Positions 29,456-38,852 are shown, numbered from the stretch's first letter. The stretch: 64,000 nucleotides of DNA from an uncultured Microbulbifer sp. (GCF_947489355.1 NZ_CANLDD010000009.1:1-64000); one strand, 5' to 3'. Notes: generated from the letters alone by a model not told the origin. Program-made: numbers and translations.

Positions 29456-32400
29456 ATGATTCCAGCATTGCGCGAAGTTGACGAGGTTCAGGCGCTGTAT
29501 TTGCAGTTTTTGCAGGCGCTGGCAGACGCGGGGTTTCGCGGTGACATCACCCCCAGTTATGCCAACCGCATGGTTCTTGCGACAGACAACTCCATTTATC
29601 AAGTACTGCCCCAGGCAGTGGTATACCCCCGCGACAATCGTGACCTGCAGTTACTGGCGCGACTGGCCGACCGGGAGGACTTCCACTCCGTGGTACTCTC
29701 CCCCAGAGGCGGTGGTACCGGCACCAATGGCCAGTCCCTCAGCGACGGACTGGTGGTGGATATCTCCCGCCATATGAACCAGATTCTGGAAATCAATGTG
29801 GAGCAACGCTGGGTGCGCGTACAGGCGGGCGTCGTCAAGGACCAGCTGAATGCCGCACTCAAACACCACGACCTGTTCTTTGCCCCGGAACTCTCCACCA
29901 GCAACCGCGCCACTATTGGCGGTATGATCAATACCGATGCCTCGGGCCAGGGCTCCTGTGTCTACGGCAAGACCCGCGACCACGTGCTGGAACTGCATAC
30001 CGTGCTCATAGGCGGCGAACTGTGGCAATCCTCATCCATAGACGAAGCGCGGTTGCGGGAAATCAGCGGTGGCGATAAGCGCTCGGCCAAAGTGCACAAA
30101 ACCTGCGACGAAATCGCGCGACAAAAGGCAGATTTGATCGAGCAGAAATTTCCCAAGCTGAACCGCTGCCTCACCGGCTACGATCTGGCCCATATCCGCG
30201 AGAACGGGTGCTTTAACCTCAACAGTGTGCTGTGCGGTTCCGAGGGCACCCTCGGCTTTGTGGCAGAGGCAAAACTCAACCTGCTGCCGATTCCCGAGTG
30301 CGTAGCGCTGGTGAACCTGAAATACGACCACTTCCGGGATGCCCTGCGCGACGCCAAGCACTTGATGGACGCCGGTCCCATGTCTATCGAAACGGTGGAC
30401 AGCAAGGTACTGCAGCTGGCCATGGAGGATATCGTGTGGCACAGCGTGAGCGGGTTTTTCCCCACAGAGGACAGGCCGGTCAAAGGAATCAACCTGGTGG
30501 AGTACGCAGCGAATTCCGAAGAGGAATTGGAAAGTGCACTGACAAGATTCACCACACAAATAGGCGAAGTGATCGGTCAGCCGGGCAAGAGCTTCGGCTA
30601 CTCCATCGCCCGCGGCCACGCAGAGGTCAATCGCATCTGGGCCATGCGCAAACGGGCAGTGGGTCTGCTGGGCAATGCCCCGGGGGAAAAGCGCCCGATT
30701 CCGTTTGTGGAAGATACTGCGGTACCCCCGGAACAGCTGGCGGACTTTATTGCCGAATTTCGTGCGATTCTGGATGAAGCGGGCCTTGATTACGGCATGT
30801 TCGGCCATGTGGATGCAGGGGTATTACACGTGCGCCCAGCCATCGATATGAAAGACCCGCAGCAGGCGGCACACATACGCCCCATCACTGATCGGGTGGT
30901 GGCCCTCACGCAGAAATACCAGGGGTTGTTGTGGGGTGAACACGGCAAGGGAGTCAGGTCTGAATATGCGCCGGAATTTTTTGGGGAACTCTACCCCGAG
31001 CTACAAAAAATCAAAGCCGCATTCGACCCGCGCAACCAGCTAAACCCCGGCAAAATTGCCACGCCCGACGACAGCACCAACCTGTTGAAAATTGACGCGG
31101 TGGCGATACGCGGTGAATACGACCGGCAGATTCCCGCCCAGGTATGGGAGGGCTACAGCGAAGGGGTACACTGCAACGGCAATGGCGCCTGTTTCAACTG
31201 GAACCCCGACGACGCCATGTGTCCCTCCTACAAAGCCACACGCAACCGGATTCACTCACCCAAGGGGCGCGCCTCACTCATGCGGGAATGGCTGCGTCTG
31301 TTGAGCGGGCACGATGTGAATGCGATAGCCAGCGCACGCAAATACCGGGAACGCTCCTTTTTTGTCGGCCTGCCCAAACGCATCGTGAACTCCCTTGCCA
31401 AAATGCGTGGCGAGTACGATTTCAACCACGAAGTGAATGAAGCCATGCAGGGCTGCCTGGCATGTAAATCCTGTGTGGGTCAATGCCCTATCAAAGTGGA
31501 TGTGCCGGAGTTTCGCAGCAAGTTCCTCGAGCTGTATTACAGCCGCTACCTGCGCCCATTGAGGGACTATGCCGTGGCCGGGTTGGAATTTTTGATGCCG
31601 CAATTGGCAAAGCTGCCGCAGCTCTATAACTGGCCGTTGCAGCTGAAGCCGGTAACCGCCCTGATGGAGAGCGCTTTCGGCATGGTGGACAGCCCGCGGC
31701 TCTCACAGGTAACACTGAAGGCCAGGGTGCGGGAACTGGGTGTGCCCACCGCCAGCAAAGCCTGCCTGGAGGCCCTGGGCCCCACCCAGTGCAGTCGCGC
31801 AGTGATTATCGTGCAGGACGCCTTTACCAGTTATTTTGACGCCAAAGTGGTATCGGACATACTGCGCCTGCTCAAGCATCTGGATTTCGTACCCCTGTTG
31901 GCGCCCTACCGGGCCAACGGCAAGCCACTACATGTATACGGATTCCTGCGCCAGTTCCAGCGGGTGGCTCAGGGCAACAGCGAAATGCTCAACGATCTGG
32001 CGGCACGTGGCATTCCCCTGGTAGGCATAGACCCCTCCATGACCCTCACCTACCGTTCGGAATACAAAAAACTCCTCGGTGAACGGGCGCCAAAAGTCCA
32101 GCTGCTGCAAGAGTGGCTGGCTGAGCAGCAGGATCACCTGACACAACAACGCGAACGGGTGCGTCCCGGCAGTTTTCAGTTGCTGCCGCACTGCACGGAG
32201 CAGACCATTGCCACCGCCTCGTTGAAAGACTGGCAAACAGTATTCTCCGCTCTTGGCCTTGAGCTGCAAACCGAAAACCTTGGCTGTTGCGGCATGGCCG
32301 GCACCTACGGTCACGAGGCTGTACACAAGGAGACCTCGCGCGTGATCTTCCAGCAGTCCTGGGCCACCAAACTCAGCCGCGGTGAGGGCAACCAACTCGC

Positions 32401-32494
32401 CACCGGCTACTCCTGCCGCTGCCAGGCAAACCGCTTTGCGGGTGTTAGTCTGCGCCACCCTCTGCAGGGACTGCTGGCACAACTCAAAAATTAG
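29456..32494 (+). CDS. ydiJ: FAD-linked oxidase / Fe-S protein YdiJ
   Basis: A 1012-residue flavin and iron-sulfur oxidoreductase, of the D-2-hydroxyglutarate dehydrogenase-like group. The N-terminal half has the FAD-binding fold (VLSPRGGGTGTNGQSL; ELSTSNRATIGGMINTDASG) and the FAD-linked oxidase C domain (GMFGHVDAGVLHVRP). The C-terminal half has a 4Fe-4S ferredoxin site (CLACKSCVGQCPIKVD) and a CCG domain (NLGCCGMAGTYGHE). Sequence and length follow E. coli YdiJ end to end. Probably a membrane-associated 2-hydroxyacid dehydrogenase. Confidence 0.95.
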   Translation: MIPALREVDEVQALYLQFLQALADAGFRGDITPSYANRMVLATDNSIYQVLPQAVVYPRDNRDLQLLARLADREDFHSVVLSPRGGGTGTNGQSLSDGLVVDISRHMNQILEINVEQRWVRVQAGVVKDQLNAALKHHDLFFAPELSTSNRATIGGMINTDASGQGSCVYGKTRDHVLELHTVLIGGELWQSSSIDEARLREISGGDKRSAKVHKTCDEIARQKADLIEQKFPKLNRCLTGYDLAHIRENGCFNLNSVLCGSEGTLGFVAEAKLNLLPIPECVALVNLKYDHFRDALRDAKHLMDAGPMSIETVDSKVLQLAMEDIVWHSVSGFFPTEDRPVKGINLVEYAANSEEELESALTRFTTQIGEVIGQPGKSFGYSIARGHAEVNRIWAMRKRAVGLLGNAPGEKRPIPFVEDTAVPPEQLADFIAEFRAILDEAGLDYGMFGHVDAGVLHVRPAIDMKDPQQAAHIRPITDRVVALTQKYQGLLWGEHGKGVRSEYAPEFFGELYPELQKIKAAFDPRNQLNPGKIATPDDSTNLLKIDAVAIRGEYDRQIPAQVWEGYSEGVHCNGNGACFNWNPDDAMCPSYKATRNRIHSPKGRASLMREWLRLLSGHDVNAIASARKYRERSFFVGLPKRIVNSLAKMRGEYDFNHEVNEAMQGCLACKSCVGQCPIKVDVPEFRSKFLELYYSRYLRPLRDYAVAGLEFLMPQLAKLPQLYNWPLQLKPVTALMESAFGMVDSPRLSQVTLKARVRELGVPTASKACLEALGPTQCSRAVIIVQDAFTSYFDAKVVSDILRLLKHLDFVPLLAPYRANGKPLHVYGFLRQFQRVAQGNSEMLNDLAARGIPLVGIDPSMTLTYRSEYKKLLGERAPKVQLLQEWLAEQQDHLTQQRERVRPGSFQLLPHCTEQTIATASLKDWQTVFSALGLELQTENLGCCGMAGTYGHEAVHKETSRVIFQQSWATKLSRGEGNQLATGYSCRCQANRFAGVSLRHPLQGLLAQLKN

Positions 32495-32569
32495 GGATTA
32501 ACTGACGTAAGGGGCCGGCAAAAGTGCGCCCCTGAATCGTCCACCCAAAGCAGCCCGCGGGAAGTCCCA

Positions 32570-33307
32570 GTGCACAAAGGCCCAGCCAATTTACCGATCT
32601 TTTTTTACGTGCTCCTCGGCATGGCGATACTGCTTCTTGTTATGTTTACAGTGCAAAACGCCTGGCGCAAAGACGCGACACTTGGCAGGAACGGTATCCA
32701 GAACCCCATGGCATGGGTCAATAAGGCCGAAGCCCTCGCCCGCAGCGGCAACTACCACGACGCTCTGCCCCTCTATGAAAAAGCCATTGCTGCCCTAGCG
32801 CCATATCCATCCAGGCAGCAGCCCCTGCGCTACCGTTATGGCATCATTTTGAATGCCCTGGGCGCCGAATCACGTCCAGACCTGTATTTGCTGGCCCGCG
32901 CCCAGTTTCAATCCGTACTCGACTATCTGGATTCCGGTGCCAAATTACAGCACTCGGCCGCCAGGGTCCGCTCTGCCCTGGCGCACACCTATCATCAGCA
33001 GGCCGCCAGCGAACTCACAACCACCCAGCGCACTCACCTGCTGAACACAGCCTACCTCCTCTATAAGGGTGCTGTGGCTGGACTGGTGGAACAGGGGGAA
33101 TGGCACAACCTCGCCATTACCTATTTCAATCTGGGCCAGGTCTGTGAATGGCAGGGCAACCTTCCGGAAGCCATCACCTGGCTGGATAAGGCTGTACAAT
33201 TGGATTTTCGGTACGGGTTTCCCGACCTGGAAGAGGATAGCAACTACCTTTCTGCACTGCGCCGGCAGATCCAGCCAATTGTGCAGCATACGGAAACCTC
33301 CCTCTGA
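32570..33307 (+). CDS. membrane-anchored TPR protein
   Basis: A 245-residue protein with one N-terminal membrane helix (about residues 8-27, FFYVLLGMAILLLVMF) and then a helical, mostly periplasmic domain with TPR-like repeats (ALARSGNYHDALPLYEKAI; FNLGQVCEWQGNLPEAITWL). TPR proteins act as scaffolds. The start is a GTG at 32570. It lies 75 bases after ydiJ on the same strand, perhaps in one transcript, with a terminator at 33485. Confidence 0.8.
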   Translation: MHKGPANLPIFFYVLLGMAILLLVMFTVQNAWRKDATLGRNGIQNPMAWVNKAEALARSGNYHDALPLYEKAIAALAPYPSRQQPLRYRYGIILNALGAESRPDLYLLARAQFQSVLDYLDSGAKLQHSAARVRSALAHTYHQQAASELTTTQRTHLLNTAYLLYKGAVAGLVEQGEWHNLAITYFNLGQVCEWQGNLPEAITWLDKAVQLDFRYGFPDLEEDSNYLSALRRQIQPIVQHTETSL

Positions 33308-33804
33308 ACGCAGTGTGAGTTTACCAGCTAGCCTGTGACTACATGGTTTCTCCGTCCTGCCAGGCAATTTCCCCAGTGATTCAGCAGCTTTGAATGGCCA
33401 GTCACAAATAATTACGGAGAAATTTTTTACTTTCTCCTCTGTGTCCGAGCAGTCCATCCCAGACGGGGGACTCCCTTCTCTTAGGATGACATCGCTGTCA
33501 TCTTTTTTTTCTCTGCCGGAAATCATTTACCAAGGGCGAGCGGGTCAGCGCCAACCTCAACTGCACAAAAAGCATACAGCGCAAACTTGTTGCGGAAAAA
33601 AACGAAGAAAAGGTATTTAAGATTATTTTTGAGAAAAAAAAAGCCATTTCATACGGGTTATTGTGGTTTTACAGAAAAAGTTGATCGGTCTGCCACCGCC
33701 TGTAATATAACCAGCGTTGATTAAATATTGATCAATTATTCCTAAGGATACTTAAACTTCATAAGCACCTTTTGGCTTGTGATCATTTTACTCCTGGAGG
33801 GGAC
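33308..33804. other. intergenic region with terminator and promoter sequence
   Basis: No gene seen. The left part contains the terminator annotated at 33485. The right part (from about 33590) is strongly A+T-rich, with TTGATTAAATATTGATCAA-type sequence around 33717, and should carry the promoter of the 3D-domain gene. Confidence 0.5.
33485..33510 (+). terminator. intrinsic terminator
   Basis: GATGACA, loop TCGC, TGTCATC, then eight T. About 180 bases after the TPR gene stop; it is the first good stop signal for the ydiJ-TPR transcript. Confidence 0.8.
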
Positions 33805-34209
33805 ATGATGAAACAGACTCTGCGTAATACCTTCTTCTTTGTGGCTGCTTTTCTCGCCATTGGTATGAGTGTCAATGCATCGGCGGCGATCAAGAAAACC
33901 ATGGTCGTGGACGCAACCGCTTACAATTCCGTACCCGGCCAGACCGACAGCGACCCCTGGGTAGCGGCCTGGAACAACCGCTTGCGCCCGGGTGATAAAG
34001 TGATCGCCGTATCCCGTGATCTGGAAAAACACGGCCTGACCAACGGTGCCAAGGTAAAGATTGAAGGACTGCCGGGTACCTATACTGTGCGCGACCGTAT
34101 GAACAAGCGATTCAGAAACCGCATCGACGTGTGGATGGAAAAAGATATCAAGAAAGCCCGTGCCTGGGGCAAGAAAAAGCTGAAAATCATTTTTGAACCG
34201 GCTAAGTAA
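33805..34209 (+). CDS. secreted 3D-domain protein
   Basis: A small exported protein with a 3D (Asp-Asp-Asp) domain, a double-psi beta-barrel related to the C-terminus of MltA-type lytic transglycosylases and to RlpA. GGAGGGG precedes two adjacent ATGs (33805, 33808), giving about 134 residues. A signal peptide ends near SASAA-type sequence (NASAA, about residue 25). The domain shows VVDATAYNSVPGQTDSD, then PGTYTVRDRMNKRFRNRIDV. A cell-wall role is likely; no separate catalytic domain is present. Terminator at 34237. Confidence 0.85.
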   Translation: MMKQTLRNTFFFVAAFLAIGMSVNASAAIKKTMVVDATAYNSVPGQTDSDPWVAAWNNRLRPGDKVIAVSRDLEKHGLTNGAKVKIEGLPGTYTVRDRMNKRFRNRIDVWMEKDIKKARAWGKKKLKIIFEPAK

Positions 34210-34236
34210 GCAGAGCTGATTTCAACAACCCTTGTG

Positions 34237-34262
34237 ACCCCGCCCTCCAGCGGGGTTTTTTG
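34237..34262 (+). terminator. intrinsic terminator of the 3D-domain gene
   Basis: CCCCGC, loop CCTCCA, GCGGGG, then a T-rich run; 28 bases after the stop codon. Confidence 0.88.
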
Positions 34263-34389
34263 TATTGCCGCTGCCAGGCAATTAGACAGGACTTTTGACC
34301 TTTTCCCGATGATCAGCCCTCCGAAGTAGTTCGGTTTAAATGTCAGCGCATACTGGGCCATGGTTCTCTCTGCACAATGGTTTCCAGGT

Positions 34390-34667
34390 GCCGGCAAGTT
34401 ACTGACCCCTGCGTTGATCACAGGGCTTCCCGAGCCGGGAAACCTCAACCCTAAAGAACTAGCTGCCTTGATCGGGTTACACCCTTCAAGTGCGACAGAG
34501 GGATATTAAGGGGCAAGCGCCGAATCCAGGGAGGTCGTGTGCAGATCAAGGCCACCCTGTATATGGCAACACTCTCGGGGACAATTCACAGCCGGATTAT
34601 CCGGAGTTTTTATAGCTACCTGGTCAACGAGGGCAAGCACAGGAGGTCGCGCAGAGGGCGGGTATAA
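34390..34667 (+). pseudogene. IS110-family transposase, C-terminal remnant
   Basis: Two plus-strand frames join into the end of an IS110-type (DEDD) transposase. The first reads ITGLPEPGNLNPKELAALIG and ends in TAA at 34507. The second picks up as RGKRRIQGGRVQIKATLYMA followed by TLSGTIHSRIIRSFY and ends at 34667. The LPELG..., RRxIxGGR and LYMAT motifs are characteristic of the IS110 C-terminal domain. One frameshift and loss of the N-terminal two thirds make it inactive. Confidence 0.8.
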
Positions 34668-34688
34668 GAAAGATAATTGTAGTGCTAA

Positions 34689-34892
34689 ATGCGACAGCAA
34701 GAGAAGACTCTGACTGGGGAGGACATAATGTCAGCTGGCCCGGACATTCAACAAAGAGTGAGGCATTACTACCTTATGAGGATACTCACGGTACACGACC
34801 GCGTGATCCAGCAGGCTGTCAGCCGTAGTTTGCCCATTACGCAGATGACTATGTGCCACGAGCACATGGGTTGCGTAAACAACCCAGTGTAA
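34689..34892 (+). pseudogene. possible reverse transcriptase (group II intron type) fragment
   Basis: A 67-codon frame contains RILTVHDRVIQQAV, which resembles the conserved IPTVxDRVIQQA segment of group II intron reverse transcriptases. The sequence before and after this short stretch is not recognisable, and no catalytic YADD box follows. It lies 22 bases after the IS110 remnant, so it may be a scrap of another mobile element. Confidence 0.45.
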
Positions 34893-34946
34893 CTGCACAG
34901 AAGATGAGGGAGGGCGGGCTAGAAACCGGCCTTTACCCGATTAGGC

Positions 34947-35549
34947 CTAGTTCTCTGGAGTGACCTGGATTTCAAGGGGAATCCCATTTGAGGTCGTAAA
35001 TTTAATACCCGCGGACTTATTAAATTCTGTCAGTAAAATCGGGCTTGAGACGTGCACAAAGCCGATAGCCCCTTTGAACTCATATACTTTAGTTTTTAAA
35101 CGAATTTGATTCTTTGGAGTTTGTTGAGCAGAAACCTCAAATTTAAGCATATTATCAATACGCATTTCGCTCTCACCGCCCTCTTCATTCAGAAGGTGAA
35201 TAGATGCTAACTGTTCGTTATTTGAACTGGCATCCACCTTGAGCATTATTGGTGATGCTACGGAGAGGGACGCATACAGTAATGATGCACTACCAAATGC
35301 CAGCATTGCCGAGAGATATTTTTTAACCCGCTTTGTGACGGAAAACTTTTGTTTCTCTTGAACAAGGATATCATCAGGCTTAACAGAAAATGCAGAAGAA
35401 ATTGATTTGACGTGAGAAGCATTTCCACTTTTCTCAATTCTCTGTATGGTTCTTAAGCTCACTGATGCTACTTCAGCCAGCTGCTGTTGGCTCCATGCCC
35501 GCGTAGTTCTCAGGCTGATGATTTTCTTTGTATTTACTTTCACTTCCAT
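34947..35549 (-). CDS. XRE-family regulator with membrane anchor and outer domain
   Basis: A 200-residue protein in three parts. An XRE helix-turn-helix occupies residues 5-57 (RTTRAWSQQQLAEVASVSLR; TIQRIEKSGNA). A single hydrophobic helix follows near 79-98 (LSAMLAFGSASLLYASLSVA). A roughly 100-residue beta-rich C-terminal domain should lie outside the inner membrane. I do not recognise that domain. AGAGGA precedes the ATG. It looks like a one-component transmembrane regulator. A tandem 20-bp repeat lies 68 bases upstream and may be its operator. Composition is A+T-rich, suggesting transfer. Confidence 0.82.
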   Translation of the reverse strand: MEVKVNTKKIISLRTTRAWSQQQLAEVASVSLRTIQRIEKSGNASHVKSISSAFSVKPDDILVQEKQKFSVTKRVKKYLSAMLAFGSASLLYASLSVASPIMLKVDASSNNEQLASIHLLNEEGGESEMRIDNMLKFEVSAQQTPKNQIRLKTKVYEFKGAIGFVHVSSPILLTEFNKSAGIKFTTSNGIPLEIQVTPEN

Positions 35550-35616
35550 TTTTCTGTCCTCTGAAAATTGAACCTATATTTTCAGTGGATCAGCCTTAAT
35601 TAGTTACGACATTCTT

Positions 35617-35658
35617 GCGACATTTGTACGAATTATGTGCGACATCTGTACAAATTAT
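35617..35658. repeat. tandem 20-bp direct repeat upstream of the XRE gene
   Basis: GCGACATTTGTACGAATTAT (35617-35636) and GCGACATCTGTACAAATTAT (35639-35658) differ at two positions and have a 22-base period, two helical turns. A partial third copy (ACGACATT) lies closer to the gene at 35606. Such spacing suits cooperative binding of a dimeric regulator, most simply autoregulation by the XRE protein. Confidence 0.7.
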
Positions 35659-35985
35659 AAACAAAAAGGCATAGTGCTTGCCAATAGGAGCGGCCGATAG
35701 TCCTAGTTATGGGGCATTGCTGAATAATAGATACTCCTGAATTATGCCATAAAAATGGCACTCACTACACTCCTGTCCCCTTCGAGCCTGTGATAAACAG
35801 GCCGTCGTCCTCGATAAAGTGGATGGATTGGGATTGCCGCGATAGCCTCCAATCGTTATGTATATTGAAGAAGCCAGTAGTTGAGTGTTGTTAGCCAGGA
35901 CTTACTCTCGGCTGATTTGAATGGGTGGAAAACTTCGTGAGCCAGTCTGTTACCTTTCCATGTGGAACACCAAGGACTCAACTCA
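35659..35985. other. intergenic, no gene recognised
   Basis: About 330 A+T-rich bases between the XRE repeat and the phytase-like gene, which is read toward it. No coding sequence or element that I recognise; scattered short open frames only. Confidence 0.4.
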
Positions 35986-36924
35986 CTAATGAACACTCTC
36001 AGGGAAGGCCAGTTGCAACAAGAGCGCACGGCGATCGTCGGGGTCCTGGATACGGCTGATATTGTTGTTGTCGAACAATATAAAAATACCCTGTTCGCCG
36101 ACAGCCAATCCATCGCCCATCCCACCGGTGTGAGCCCCCTCATATCCTAGCTCCGGCGATTCCTCAAATGCCTGATAATCCAGGCACCATTCCGCTTGCA
36201 GGCTGGGCAGAGTTCTTTTGCACACGGCGTGGGCGCTGCGCTCCAAGGTAAACAGGGCCCCGTTAAAATAATCCAAGGCCGTCAGATCTTCGGAGCCCCC
36301 TTGAAATTTAAGCCCCGCGACAGGCGGCAACTTAAAAATCCGGACACTCCCATTGGGGCTGAGCTTTACCAAGCCACGGGGTTCTCTCTCTAACGCTATC
36401 CAAAAATCATCCTTCACTTTGACTATTCCTTCGCTGGAGAGATTGAACCCACGCAGGTAACCCTGGGCTTTTGCCTCCATCGACCAGTTTTTTTCCAGCC
36501 AATGGGCTTTGCCCTGCTTGTCTACTTTGGCAATACGGTTGAAGCGTTCGCTCAGTATATAAATAGCGTTATCTTTACAGCTGATTCCTTCAAAGTCCAT
36601 TACGGAAGGCAGCCGTGTTAAATCCAAGAAGAAGTACCAAAGATTTGTGGGCTTGTCTTTCTTTGGCGGTCTGAGCCCAGAAATCTCTAGATAAGGCACC
36701 ACCTTGGCACGCTTATTTTCCAGCTCAAGGGTATAAATTGTATCTGATTTTTTATCGGAAACAGTGAGTAGTTTGCCGTCACAAAAGCTCAAACCAGAAA
36801 TACCCAGACCCTCGCTGTCATCCACCCAATAACTCGTCATCAACTTAGCATTACTAATTTCAGTGGCCAACCCTATGGAGGACAGCAGCGCACCAACAAC
36901 ACCAAAGAAAAGACGCTCAATCAT
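35986..36924 (-). CDS. secreted phytase-like beta-propeller protein
   Basis: A 312-residue exported protein with a signal peptide (about 1-20, MIERLFFGVVGALLSSIGLA) and a repeat pattern of the esterase-like/phytase-like propeller superfamily: GLSFCDGKLLTVSDKKSDTI, MDFEGISCKDNAIYILSERF, GSEDLTALDYFNGALFTLER and GDGLAVGEQGIFILFDN. The acidic DFEGIS and SEDL positions are typical metal- or substrate-binding places. Substrate unknown; no neighbour suggests one. Start ATG 36924 is upstream of the signal sequence and well placed. Confidence 0.75.
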   Translation of the reverse strand: MIERLFFGVVGALLSSIGLATEISNAKLMTSYWVDDSEGLGISGLSFCDGKLLTVSDKKSDTIYTLELENKRAKVVPYLEISGLRPPKKDKPTNLWYFFLDLTRLPSVMDFEGISCKDNAIYILSERFNRIAKVDKQGKAHWLEKNWSMEAKAQGYLRGFNLSSEGIVKVKDDFWIALEREPRGLVKLSPNGSVRIFKLPPVAGLKFQGGSEDLTALDYFNGALFTLERSAHAVCKRTLPSLQAEWCLDYQAFEESPELGYEGAHTGGMGDGLAVGEQGIFILFDNNNISRIQDPDDRRALLLQLAFPESVH

Positions 36925-37533
36925 AACCAGCTCATTTAATTTCAGAAGTCATTGAAGTGCAGAAGCCGAACTGGCCACTGAGGTTATTTATGACCGGAAT
37001 AGCATTTTTCATTCGAAGACACTTCGTTCATCAAATTCAAGAAAATCTGCGATGTTGTGGCGAAATGCCAAAAAAATCTACTATTATGTGCTCACCAATT
37101 TCTATGCCAAAATCAGATAGTGCTCAGCATAGTAGTCCTGACCCCTATCGGCAATAACTCTAACAGCATAGACGGGTACCCATCGTGGAATACAGGAATT
37201 CAGTCACCCGCTCTTCGCTGTCCTAACGGTGGCTGGTGCTAAACCGTGCCCGGCGATGCGATCGCTCTGGCGGGTGATGCGTCCGAGCAAGTCGGAAGTC
37301 AGTGCGATGCTGCCTGGGTCATTAGTGTAACCATTCCTACGGCCAATACCCTTGTTGCCGCCACTAGTGTTGGCTTACTTTAGAACTTCAGTGAAGTCTA
37401 ACTGGAAGTGAACTATTCACTTTTATTGCATGGACTGGTGTCAGACTTTTATACCTCCGTTTTATATTTCTGTCTTCTATGTAATTTTTCAGAATTTTAT
37501 AAATACTGACGCACTGAGTGAACAAATGAAGAC
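36925..37533. other. eroded intergenic region
   Basis: About 600 bases without a supportable gene. The minus strand between about 37200 and 37400 has short patches such as GGNKGIG that recall short-chain dehydrogenases, but frames break too often to call. The right part leads into the reductase fragment at 37534. Confidence 0.35.
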
Positions 37534-37740
37534 ATGCATACTGTATTTGTCAGCAGTAATGATGAAGCAGTCAAATCTCTCACCAAAAAACTGCTGAACG
37601 AATTCGGCTGTAGGGATAGCCAAATCCTCGACCTTGGCGACATCAAGCATAGGAACGCAATGGAAGAAAATGTGCTGCTGTGGTGGCGACTGTACGAGAT
37701 CTTCGGACACAGTGATTCCAATATTGGAATCAGAAAACGC
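37534..37740 (+). pseudogene. C-terminal fragment of an NADP-dependent F420-reductase-like protein
   Basis: The frame reads HTVFVSSNDEAVKSLTKKLL then ILDLGDIKHRNAMEENVLLW and RLYEIFGHSDSNI. This resembles the C-terminal part of the NADP oxidoreductase, coenzyme F420-dependent family, where a second-domain helix is followed by a DLGDI motif and a W-R-L stretch. The N-terminal NADP-binding Rossmann fold is missing and the frame drifts into unrelated sequence after about 37740. No ribosome binding site. A remnant. Confidence 0.6.
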
Positions 37741-37873
37741 TGCTCTCTGTGCCCATTTGTATGGTGTTGGCGGATTTTCCGATCAAATTTAGACGTATGG
37801 CCTGGAATGAATCATCTCGGCTTTACCCCTGGAGGAGGGGGAGACTACAGGGTCTTTTCCCCAATTCAACGAT

Positions 37874-38269
37874 TTATTCAGGTAGGTGGCACACTGCCTC
37901 AACATTGTTACCATCAGGGTCTATCGTGAAAGCGCCATAGTAATGTTCATGGTAGGTAGGGCGTAAGCCGGGCTTACCGTTATCCTTGCCGCCACTTTCA
38001 ATGGCTGCCTGATAAAATAAATTTACTGCCTCCCTATTGGCAGCCGAGAAAGCAATGTGTCTTGGCGTGTAGTTTTCTTTCACCTCAATAATCCAAAAGG
38101 CAGGCTTCCCCTCTGGGCCAAATGCACACATTCTTTGCATGGGGAACTCTGCATTCCACTCTGCTACAAATTCCATTTGCATTGCATAGCCAAGAGAGGC
38201 CATGGCACCTTCGTAGAATTCCTTGGTTGCCGCATAATCGGTTGAGTACGTGCTTAAATGGTCAAACAT
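37874..38269 (-). CDS. VOC-family (glyoxalase/dioxygenase fold) protein
   Basis: A 131-residue cytosolic protein of the vicinal-oxygen-chelate fold. The ATG at 38269 (MFDHLSTYSTDY) has AGGAGAT seven bases upstream; the longer frame to 38293 is not needed. FDHLSTYSTDYAATKEFYEG at the start and YYGAFTIDPDGNNVEAVCH near the end are typical, with His, Glu and the DPDGN loop as potential metal ligands. Members include glyoxalase, fosfomycin-resistance and dioxygenase proteins; which activity applies here is unknown. Confidence 0.9.
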   Translation of the reverse strand: MFDHLSTYSTDYAATKEFYEGAMASLGYAMQMEFVAEWNAEFPMQRMCAFGPEGKPAFWIIEVKENYTPRHIAFSAANREAVNLFYQAAIESGGKDNGKPGLRPTYHEHYYGAFTIDPDGNNVEAVCHLPE

Positions 38270-38387
38270 CGATATATCTCCTGATTGTTTCACTTGATCT
38301 GGTGATTACCAGAATCATTATTATCTTTACTGCCATTTCCCGGGAGAAAACTCAGAATAAACGCCCATCGTTATCCTAGCATATGCA

Positions 38388-38852
38388 TTACAACTGATAG
38401 GTGAGCACATAATTATGCTGATCTTTTTCCCGAATTATTTGCATAGAACCCGAGATATTTTTCAATGCGCCTTTCCCGGAGCCTTGAAGAATATTAATCT
38501 CTAATCGTTGCGTCTCTCCAGACATATACCCATTGTGGACAAGGGTAAAGGACCCATTCTGTCCATCCAGACTGCCATTAAATTCCTCAATGGCTGTATA
38601 TACCGCAATACCACCATCCGTTCTTTTGCTCAGCATTTGCCCGGCACCGTTACCAACAAGCCCACCTGTATATTTTTTTGAGAGAATCATCCTCCCTGCC
38701 GGGACAGCATCCTCTTTTTGGGGGTCCAGTTGGATCTCAAATTCTCCTGACGCTGACATAACCTGCTCCTTACTTTTAAAATCGCTGGCAAATGCACTGA
38801 AACCAAATTGTATCGAGAGTAACAATAGTAGGTTTGCTTTCAGTCTTCTCAT
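38388..38852 (-). CDS. secreted DUF3224-family protein
   Basis: A 154-residue protein with a signal peptide (about 1-22, ending FSAFAS) and a beta-barrel DUF3224 domain: GEFEIQLDPQKED, GRMILSKKYTGGLVGNG, AVYTAIEEFNGSLDGQNGSF and GSGKGALKNISGSM. Cytosolic homologues are common; the export signal is notable here. The function is unknown. It is read in the same direction as the VOC gene, 118 bases away. Confidence 0.82.
   Translation of the reverse strand: MRRLKANLLLLLSIQFGFSAFASDFKSKEQVMSASGEFEIQLDPQKEDAVPAGRMILSKKYTGGLVGNGAGQMLSKRTDGGIAVYTAIEEFNGSLDGQNGSFTLVHNGYMSGETQRLEINILQGSGKGALKNISGSMQIIREKDQHNYVLTYQL

Noticed and set aside
33390..33620. Small plus-strand gene after the TPR gene
   Set aside because: It runs through an intrinsic terminator hairpin and its T run, and its product has no recognisable features.
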